11,597 nucleotides of DNA, taken from positions 1 through 11,597 of the forward strand of contig JADBKA010000145.1 in the NCBI GenBank assembly GCA_014896635.1, in the 5' to 3' direction. The first letter of the stretch is position 1, and each line of letters opens with the position of its first letter. This DNA comes from Ktedonobacteraceae bacterium. GTDB taxonomy: Bacteria; Chloroflexota; Ktedonobacteria; Ktedonobacterales; Ktedonobacteraceae. The position numbers were made by a program, and so were the translations under genes. Below are positions 1 through 5,119 of this stretch, piece after piece. A model generated the notes under the pieces. That model had not been told where the DNA came from. It worked only from the letters and a program-made list of their open reading frames with translations, and made no database searches.

Positions 1-8
1 GAGAGAGA

Positions 9-48
9 AGGGATACCCCCTTAAGTTAACGCTTATGGGGGTGTCCCT
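9..48. repeat. Imperfect inverted repeat (long hairpin)
   Basis: The left arm (positions 9-20, ending in a C5 run) pairs with the right arm (37-48, starting with a G5 run and reading GGGGGTGTCCC), with one G-T wobble. Inside these arms TAAG and CTTA also pair around the small palindrome GTTAAC. The right arm and loop belong to the 37-bp direct repeat. It resembles a REP- or MITE-like palindromic unit. No coding content is seen. Confidence 0.6.
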
Positions 49-55
49 CCGAAAA
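19..55. repeat. Direct repeat, copy 1 of 2
   Basis: This 37-bp stretch begins CCTTAAGTTAACGC and ends TCCCTCCGAAAA. It recurs without a mismatch at 92-128, giving a 73-bp period. The 36 bases between the copies are unique. The element lies upstream of the MarC gene and is probably a dispersed genomic repeat, which the window alone cannot prove. Confidence 0.85.
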
Positions 56-91
56 CCCCAACTCACGGATTTGACGCTTTCGGTTCGCAGT

Positions 92-128
92 CCTTAAGTT
101 AACGCTTATGGGGGTGTCCCTCCGAAAA
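92..128. repeat. Direct repeat, copy 2 of 2
   Basis: This is an exact copy of 19-55. Unlike copy 1 it lacks the C-rich left arm, so it cannot form the full hairpin. The sequence changes to A/T-rich unique DNA immediately after the shared GAAAA, which marks a sharp repeat boundary. Confidence 0.85.
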
Positions 129-190
129 TCTCTTTCCCTTCCTGGGAGGGATGGAAGAAAGAAAAACTGAAAGGCCCGGGCAAAGAGCTA

Positions 191-199
191 TGATATACT
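191..199 (+). promoter_or_regulatory. Candidate extended -10 promoter for marC
   Basis: TGATATACT reads as an extended -10 element (TGn followed by TATACT), 34 bp before the GTG start at 233. No convincing -35 hexamer lies 16-18 bp upstream, as expected for extended -10 promoters. GAGG at 217-220 is the likely ribosome binding site. Confidence 0.4.
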
Positions 200-232
200 G
201 AAAAGCAGTCTGCTCTGAGGGTTTTTGTTCTT

Positions 233-880
233 GTGGAAAATCTGATAACCTTTGCGATCAGCGCATTTGTCACATATACCACCGTGATTGACCCGGTGGG
301 TCTTGCTCCGGTCGTCATCGGACTAACATCGCATCTCAACCAGGCACAGCGCAATATCGTCATCACGCGCGCCATTGTGATCAGTGCTATCATTATCGCC
401 TTCTTCGCGCTTGTGGGGCGCTTTCTCCTCGATAGTCTCGGCATCAAGCTCTACGCCTTCGATATCGCCGGGGGCGCGCTGCTTTTCCTTGTCTCGGTGG
501 ATATGCTCTTTGGGCGCCAGTCAGGGACGCGCGAGACCAAAGTGGAGCAGGAAGAGGCTCTAACGCGCGAGGATATCAGTGTTTTTCCCCTGGCGATTCC
601 GATGATCGCCGGACCCGGAACCATCGCCACAACGATCCTTTACATCGACACCGTTACTCCGCGACCCTTTGAGTTGCTGGCAGTCACGATAGTTATTATT
701 GTCACACTGCTGCTCGCCTGGATCATTATGCGTGGCAGCATGTGGATCGTTGAGCACATCGGGCGCACGGGAATCATGGTGCTCTCGCGCCTGCTCGGCA
801 TTATCCTGGCAGCACTGGCGATTCAATTCATCATCAACGGCATTACGCTCTACATCCAGAGTAGTGGCCTCATCAAATAG
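233..880 (+). CDS. MarC family integral membrane protein
   Basis: This is a 215-residue hydrophobic protein with about six predicted membrane helices (roughly residues 3-28, 43-63, 70-92, 115-137, 145-167 and 185-207). Family hallmarks are visible: DPVGLAP near residue 20, a GGALLFL...MLFG segment at 80-94, FPLAIPMIAGPGTI at 118-131, and RLLGIILAALAIQFIINGI near the C-terminus. Length matches the family (about 200-220). MarC proteins sit in the inner membrane; they were once linked to multiple antibiotic resistance, but that role was not upheld and no substrate is established. The GTG start at 233 is chosen because GAGG lies 12 nt upstream and the family N-terminus fits. It appears monocistronic, with 341 bp before the next gene. 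Confidence 0.9.
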   Translation: MENLITFAISAFVTYTTVIDPVGLAPVVIGLTSHLNQAQRNIVITRAIVISAIIIAFFALVGRFLLDSLGIKLYAFDIAGGALLFLVSVDMLFGRQSGTRETKVEQEEALTREDISVFPLAIPMIAGPGTIATTILYIDTVTPRPFELLAVTIVIIVTLLLAWIIMRGSMWIVEHIGRTGIMVLSRLLGIILAALAIQFIINGITLYIQSSGLIK

Positions 881-1221
881 TAGCTGCCATGCCGCTATTT
901 CTCCTGGCCGCGAGTTGCGACATTCCCGCCGCTCAGACGTAATATCAGAAGACGGGGTAATGCGCCCGCCGCAATTCGGCGAGACGGTACCCGTCCGCCT
1001 GGCACGAATCGCTCGTGTGCTTGACACTTTCGGGTACACTGAGAGGTAAAGCGCCGGGAGAATAAGCACGCTATAATAGACATTGATGCACTGACATAAT
1101 ACTGGTTGGGTTGAAACAGCCAGGCTGAGGGAACCTCACTATTCATTCTTACAGGCGGACCGGAGAGAGCAATGGTCCAGAAGCCGGGAAAGAGGCACCT
1201 CTCCAGGACGGAGGAGAATCT
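881..1221 (+). other. Intergenic region between marC and the rhomboid gene
   Basis: No gene is recognisable here. A consensus TTGACA sits at 1021-1026 but has no good -10 at 16-18 bp. A perfect TATAAT at 1072-1077 has no good -35. Either could belong to the promoter of the rhomboid gene, leaving a leader of about 140 nt if TATAAT is used. A short AAATAG/CTATTT inverted repeat at 875-900 overlaps the marC stop codon but has no T tract. Confidence 0.4.
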
Positions 1222-2451
1222 GTGGAAGCACAAACGGACATTCAGACATATCTGGAACAGGGCAAACAGGCGCTGGCTCAGGGCCAGAGACGCGAAGCAG
1301 CAATCGCCTATGCACATGGTGCGCAGATAGAACCGGAGAATCCCATGATTCATCTGGGCCTTGCCGAGGCTAACCTCGCGCTCGGCAACTATAACGTCGT
1401 CAGGATGGCAAGCCAGCGCGTACAGGAATTGCAGCCGCAGGGCGGTGTTGAAAGCATGACCGCACAGGCTCTGCTGGACCTGCTGGATCACCGTTATGAC
1501 CGCGCCCTGCAAACAGTAGACACCATTATCAAGCAGAATCCCGGCATTGCCTACGTGCATGCCATGCGTTCCTATCTGCTACGCACGCTCGGCCAGGACT
1601 ACGACGCTAATCTCGCGCGGGCTAGAGCAGCGCGCCTCTCCTATGGCGGTCGTTTCGAGAACTGCTTCCCGCCCGTAGAAGAGCAGCGCTACGCCGCAGG
1701 CTATCAGCCAATTCCTGACCTGCCCCCGGCGGCCAATCAGCCAGAGGAGACTCAGGCCCGGCCATCACAGCTTGAGCGCGAACCGGTGCCGGCGTGGTCA
1801 CGACCCAATGGCTTACAGCGCCAGATGGTTCGCACGCGCTTCGTGCTCAGCCAGTATCCGGGCATCGTCACCAACATCCTGATCATCATTAACATCATCG
1901 TATACCTCTTCACGGCCATCGTTGGCCACAATCTTCTGGAGATTAGTACTGATGTTATCGCCACATATGGTGGTCAGAACACGCTGCTTATCCAGCAGAC
2001 GGGTGAATACTGGCGCATCCTGACCGCCATGTTCTTGCACTTCAACCTGTGGCATATCGCGCTGAACATGTTTTCCCTGTACCTGATCGGGCGCGTGGTC
2101 GAAGTGTTTTACGGTCGCTGGCGCTACCTGCTCATCTATCTGCTCTCGGGGATCGCGGGCGGCATCGTCACGTACTTCTTCCAGGCGCCCAATACGCTTT
2201 CGGCGGGCGCTTCCGGGGCCATCTTCGGCGTCTTTGGCGCGATGGGCGCTTTCTACATCGTGAACCGGCGCGCCCTGGGAGCCTATGGACGCGGGATGGT
2301 CAGCCAGTGGATTTTCGTGCTGGCGATCAATGTGGCCTTGAACCTCTCCCTGGCGGGTCTGAGCATCACCGATCACCTGGGCGGCCTCATCGCTGGCATC
2401 ATACTTGGCTTTCTGCTCATCGCACGGCTGGAGCGCCGCTTCCCTATCTAA
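1222..2451 (+). CDS. Rhomboid intramembrane serine protease with N-terminal TPR region
   Basis: The 409-residue protein has two parts. Residues 1-145 are helical and TPR-like (for example an EQGKQALAQGQRREAAIAYA repeat unit), followed by a Pro/Glu-rich linker at about 150-195. Residues 205-405 form a rhomboid domain of about six membrane helices. Catalytic features are intact: HxxxxHxxxN at His273, His278 and Asn282; the nucleophile Ser331 in GASG; and the base His385 in DHLGG. Rhomboids cleave membrane proteins inside the bilayer; the substrate here is unknown, and the TPR part probably recruits partners in the cytoplasm. The GTG start at 1222 has a strong GGAGGAG (1210-1216) 5 nt upstream. 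The gene is followed by a hairpin terminator shared with a convergent gene remnant. Confidence 0.92.
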   Translation: MEAQTDIQTYLEQGKQALAQGQRREAAIAYAHGAQIEPENPMIHLGLAEANLALGNYNVVRMASQRVQELQPQGGVESMTAQALLDLLDHRYDRALQTVDTIIKQNPGIAYVHAMRSYLLRTLGQDYDANLARARAARLSYGGRFENCFPPVEEQRYAAGYQPIPDLPPAANQPEETQARPSQLEREPVPAWSRPNGLQRQMVRTRFVLSQYPGIVTNILIIINIIVYLFTAIVGHNLLEISTDVIATYGGQNTLLIQQTGEYWRILTAMFLHFNLWHIALNMFSLYLIGRVVEVFYGRWRYLLIYLLSGIAGGIVTYFFQAPNTLSAGASGAIFGVFGAMGAFYIVNRRALGAYGRGMVSQWIFVLAINVALNLSLAGLSITDHLGGLIAGIILGFLLIARLERRFPI

Positions 2452-2474
2452 GGGGCAGATGTCCTCCTTGCGAG

Positions 2475-2520
2475 AAAAAAGGGAAAGGGGACCAGGATGG
2501 CGCCATCCCGGCCCTCTTTC
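2475..2520. terminator. Probable bidirectional terminator hairpin
   Basis: A perfect GGATGGC/GCCATCC palindrome (2495-2508) extends outwards through CC/GG and GGG/CCC pairs with small bulges. Read on the minus strand it is followed by a T6 run (the A6 at 2475-2480), as expected for an intrinsic terminator of the pntB remnant ending at 2554. On the plus strand the hairpin is followed by a weaker CTCTTTCTCTT tract and may end the rhomboid transcript. Confidence 0.6.
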
Positions 2521-2553
2521 TCTTGATACGATCAGGGATATGCCCGCCGGGAG

Positions 2554-2736
2554 CTACGCTCCCTTGACCGCCGCGACCAGCTTCGTCAAAGACTCCCTGG
2601 CGTCGCCGAAAAGCATGATCGTCCTGGGATTGTAGAACAGTTCGTTGTCAATACCGGCAAAGCCGGGCCGCATCGACCGCTTGAGGAACACAATGTTACG
2701 CGCCTCATCGGCGTTGAGGATCGGAAGCGCAACACC
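2554..2736 (-). pseudogene. pntB 3'-end remnant (NAD(P) transhydrogenase subunit beta)
   Basis: Read on the minus strand, about 60 codons ending at TAG (2554-2556) encode a typical PntB C-terminus: PILNADEARNIVFLKRSM, then PGFAGIDNELFY and a final MLFGDARESL segment. This is the end of the NADP(H)-binding domain III of the proton-translocating transhydrogenase, which moves hydride between NADH and NADP+ in the membrane. The other 400 or so residues are absent, and no start codon lies in this frame before a TGA near 2800. The reading frame itself has no internal stop, so the truncation may be fairly recent. The downstream terminator is kept. Upstream it abuts a DinB-like fragment in another frame. 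Confidence 0.8.
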
Positions 2737-2819
2737 GCTCGCCTGCGCCAGCCGGTCAGGTGGGCGACGATATCCTTGATCGACCAGTCTCTCTGTTCAC
2801 GATTTTTTCTCAATACCAT
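2737..2819 (-). pseudogene. DinB-like (DinB/ClbS superfamily) gene fragment
   Basis: On the minus strand an ATG at 2817-2819 opens a frame of about 27 codons containing DWSIKDIVAHLTGWRRR. This matches the conserved W-S-x-K-D-(I/V)-(L/V)-A-H-L motif of DinB-like four-helix proteins, whose His helps bind a metal. Such proteins are normally about 150-180 residues long; here the sequence then runs out of frame into pntB DNA at about 2735-2745. Part of the N-terminus before the motif also seems missing, with the mutL promoter starting just beyond. No function is expected from the fragment. The superfamily call rests on one motif. Confidence 0.55.
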
Positions 2820-2829
2820 TCAACCCCCA

Positions 2830-2858
2830 TTTTCCGCTCACCGGAAATGTGCTATAAT
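2830..2858 (+). promoter_or_regulatory. mutL-priA promoter (extended -10)
   Basis: A perfect TATAAT at 2853-2858 is preceded by TGC, giving an extended -10 element. A weak -35 (TTTTCC, 2830-2835) lies at 17-bp spacing. The start of transcription would fall near 2865, about 125 nt before the mutL ATG. It is the best promoter between the rhomboid gene and mutL. Confidence 0.65.
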
Positions 2859-2864
2859 TTCCCC

Positions 2865-2878
2865 CGAACGTACGTTCT
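2865..2878 (+). promoter_or_regulatory. Candidate LexA (SOS) box at the mutL promoter
   Basis: CGAACGTACGTTCT contains a perfect 12-bp palindrome, GAACGTACGTTC. It matches the Gram-positive LexA/DinR consensus CGAACRNRYGTTYG at 13 of 14 positions. It begins 6 bp after the -10 hexamer, so it covers the expected transcription start, where bound LexA would block RNA polymerase. I noticed no other GAAC-N4-GTTC site in the window. The match is direct; LexA control in this organism is inferred. Confidence 0.6.
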
Positions 2879-2989
2879 TACTAAAGAGAAAACTCTTAAC
2901 CTATCCATAGCAGGTCGGGATATCACCAGAGGTTCCTGTCAACGCAAAGCGCCGCTGGGAACTTAATTTTTTGAGGGATGTGGAGAACC

Positions 2990-5116
2990 ATGTCTATACG
3001 CCAGCTTGCGCCCGATGTGGCCGCGAAGATTGCCGCCGGCGAGGTCGTGGAGCGGCCCGCCTCCGTTGTGAAAGAACTGATCGAGAACAGTATTGACGCT
3101 GGCGCCACGCAGATTCGCGTCGATCTGATGAACGGCGGTCTGCAATTGATCCGCGTGACCGATAACGGTTGCGGTATTCCTCCTGACGAGTTGCCGCTGG
3201 CCCTGGCCCGTCATGCCACCAGCAAGGTCGCGCAGATTGAGGACCTGGAGCATATTCGCTCGCTTGGCTTTCGCGGTGAGGCGCTGGCAAGCATCGCCGC
3301 TGTGGCAGAGGTGACGCTGGTGAGCCGCGCGCACGGTGCGGACCAGGCCGCGCAGATTGAGGCGATCAACGGCCAACTCTCTCAGGTGACGCCTGCCGCT
3401 TTACCACAGGGAACGTCACTGACCGTGCGCAATCTCTTCAGCGCCGTACCGGCCCGCCTGAAGTTCCTCAAGAGCCGCAATACCGAGGTCAGCCACTGCC
3501 ACCACCTGCTGGAACAGTATGCACTGGCCTATCCTGAGATCCGCTTCAACGTCTTCAGCGATGGCCGCCAGATCTTCTCGACGCCAGGTGACGGCCAGCT
3601 CGCAAGTGTGCTGGTCGAGGTCTATGGTTTGCAGATCGCGCAGCAGATGATCCCGCTACAGAGCAAGCAGCGGCCCGATGACAGCACCTATCCCGTCGTG
3701 ACAGGCTATACCAGCCGTCCTACCTGTTATAAGAGCACGCGCCAGCATATTTCGTTTTTCGTCAACCGGCGCTGGGTCATGAGCCGCATGCTGATAGCGG
3801 CAGTCGAGGGCGCCTATCACTCCCTGCTTCTCAGCGGGCGCCATCCCATAGCAGTGATCAATGTGCAGCTCGATCCCGCGTTACTGGACGTGAACGTCCA
3901 CCCCGCCAAAACGGAGATCCGCTTCCTGAAAGAACGCCGCGTCTTCGCCGCCATTTTGCGCGCCGTTCGCGCCGCTCTGCTGGAAGAACCGCAGATGCCG
4001 CGCTGGCAGCCGCACAAAGAGTCGGAAGAGCCGCTGGACGAAGACGAGGTGGCAGTATTCTCCTCCGCTACGCATGGAGATCCCCAGGAACAGGTTATGA
4101 GGCAGGCTGGAGAGATGCAGGAAGAAATACAGGAAAAAACTACAGAAGAAGAAAATGAAGATACACCGGCTTTTCCAATGGATAATCCCTGGCTGACGGT
4201 GAGCGAAGAAGAGTCTGGTACGAAACCTCCTCTGCTGGCGCGGCTATGGCAGAGCCATGTGCGCCCGCTCACAGGTGCGCCAGAGGGAGCAGAAGCGGCT
4301 CCCAGTATAACAGGACAGAAGCGAGAGCAGGCGTCTCCATCTCCAGCAAACATCCCGGCAGTTGATGGAGAACAGCGCCACGAGATGAGTGGACGGCGAG
4401 CACAGCAGCAGGAGATGTCCCTCCCCTCGTCTGCACTGCCCACACACAGCGACTATGCCGGCAACCGCCAGAGCGAGATCCCGGCAGGCAGCCTGGCTGG
4501 TGAGCAGATCGAGCAGCAAGCGGGACGCCGACTGCCACGCTTGCGCGTCGTCGGCCAGCTCGCACAGAGTTACATCGTGACTGAAGGTGAGGACGGCAGC
4601 ATGTACCTGATTGACCAGCATGCAGCCCACGAGCGCATCTTACTCGAACGTATGGTGGCCGCGCTCAAAGCCAGCACCCCCATCTCACAACTGCTGCTTA
4701 CGCCGCTCAGGCTCGACCTGGCGCCGCGCGAATTAGAGGCGGTCGAAGAGCATCTCCCACAACTGGAACACATCGGCTTTACCCTGGAGATTGCCGACAG
4801 CGCATTGCTAGTACGTGCCGTTCCCGGCGTGCTGGTCAGGCAGATGAATACGCGCTCTGTGCAAGAACTGCTGATTGAGCTGACCTCAGATGAGCACGAG
4901 CACGCCGGGCAGACCGAGACGTGGGAAGAGCGCGCACTGGCAAACGTGGCCTGTAAAGCCGCCATCAAACAGCACTACTTTCTCACCATAAGCGAGATGC
5001 GCGAGATGCTTGAACAACTGGAGAAGACGAAAGCGCCGTTTAGCTGTTGTCACGGGCGCCCAACCATGATCCATTTCAGCCTTTCCGCTTTAGCCCGTGA
5101 GTTTGAAAGGCGATAA
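2990..5116 (+). CDS. mutL: DNA mismatch repair protein MutL, endonuclease type
   Basis: The 708-residue protein joins MutS to downstream steps of mismatch repair. The N-terminal GHKL ATPase and transducer (about 1-330) show IAAGEVVERPASVVKEL, ENSIDAGA near residue 32, DNGCGI near 58, GFRGEAL at 93-99, and NVHPAK near 302. A Glu/Gln/Ser-rich linker of about 170 residues follows. The C-terminal dimerisation and nuclease domain (about 515-708) has the metal-binding DQHA-x2-E-x4-E motif (Asp542, His544, Glu548, Glu553), ACKAAIK near 654, and CCHGRP at 686-691, where the usual CPHGRP has Cys for Pro. This signature marks MutL that nicks the daughter strand itself, as in bacteria without MutH. ATG 2990 is preferred over ATG 2978 because it gives the family N-terminus and leaves room for GGAGA at 2982-2986. 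It forms an operon with priA. Confidence 0.96.
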   Translation: MSIRQLAPDVAAKIAAGEVVERPASVVKELIENSIDAGATQIRVDLMNGGLQLIRVTDNGCGIPPDELPLALARHATSKVAQIEDLEHIRSLGFRGEALASIAAVAEVTLVSRAHGADQAAQIEAINGQLSQVTPAALPQGTSLTVRNLFSAVPARLKFLKSRNTEVSHCHHLLEQYALAYPEIRFNVFSDGRQIFSTPGDGQLASVLVEVYGLQIAQQMIPLQSKQRPDDSTYPVVTGYTSRPTCYKSTRQHISFFVNRRWVMSRMLIAAVEGAYHSLLLSGRHPIAVINVQLDPALLDVNVHPAKTEIRFLKERRVFAAILRAVRAALLEEPQMPRWQPHKESEEPLDEDEVAVFSSATHGDPQEQVMRQAGEMQEEIQEKTTEEENEDTPAFPMDNPWLTVSEEESGTKPPLLARLWQSHVRPLTGAPEGAEAAPSITGQKREQASPSPANIPAVDGEQRHEMSGRRAQQQEMSLPSSALPTHSDYAGNRQSEIPAGSLAGEQIEQQAGRRLPRLRVVGQLAQSYIVTEGEDGSMYLIDQHAAHERILLERMVAALKASTPISQLLLTPLRLDLAPRELEAVEEHLPQLEHIGFTLEIADSALLVRAVPGVLVRQMNTRSVQELLIELTSDEHEHAGQTETWEERALANVACKAAIKQHYFLTISEMREMLEQLEKTKAPFSCCHGRPTMIHFSLSALAREFERR

Positions 5117-5119
5117 GCG

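Noticed and set aside
1..130. CRISPR array
   Set aside because: Only two repeat units occur, with one 36-bp gap; the repeat is G/C-run rich with a long asymmetric hairpin, the window holds no cas genes, and sequence after copy 2 does not continue the pattern. More copies left of the window cannot be excluded.
1021..1050. Full sigma-70 promoter at TTGACA 1021-1026
   Set aside because: No acceptable -10 hexamer lies 16-18 bp downstream; TACACT at 1035 is too close.
895..1560. Minus-strand open frame of 221 codons overlapping the rhomboid gene
   Set aside because: Its second half is antisense to the TPR coding region, the product is Cys/Arg-rich without a recognisable domain, and no ribosome binding site supports it.
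1813..2376. Minus-strand open frame of 187 codons inside the rhomboid gene
   Set aside because: It is fully antisense to a gene with intact catalytic residues; the product is low-complexity and charged, as expected of a shadow frame.
2978..2989. Upstream ATG of mutL at 2978 (four additional residues)
   Set aside because: GAGGG is directly adjacent with no spacer, whereas ATG 2990 has GGAGA upstream and yields the conserved MutL N-terminus.
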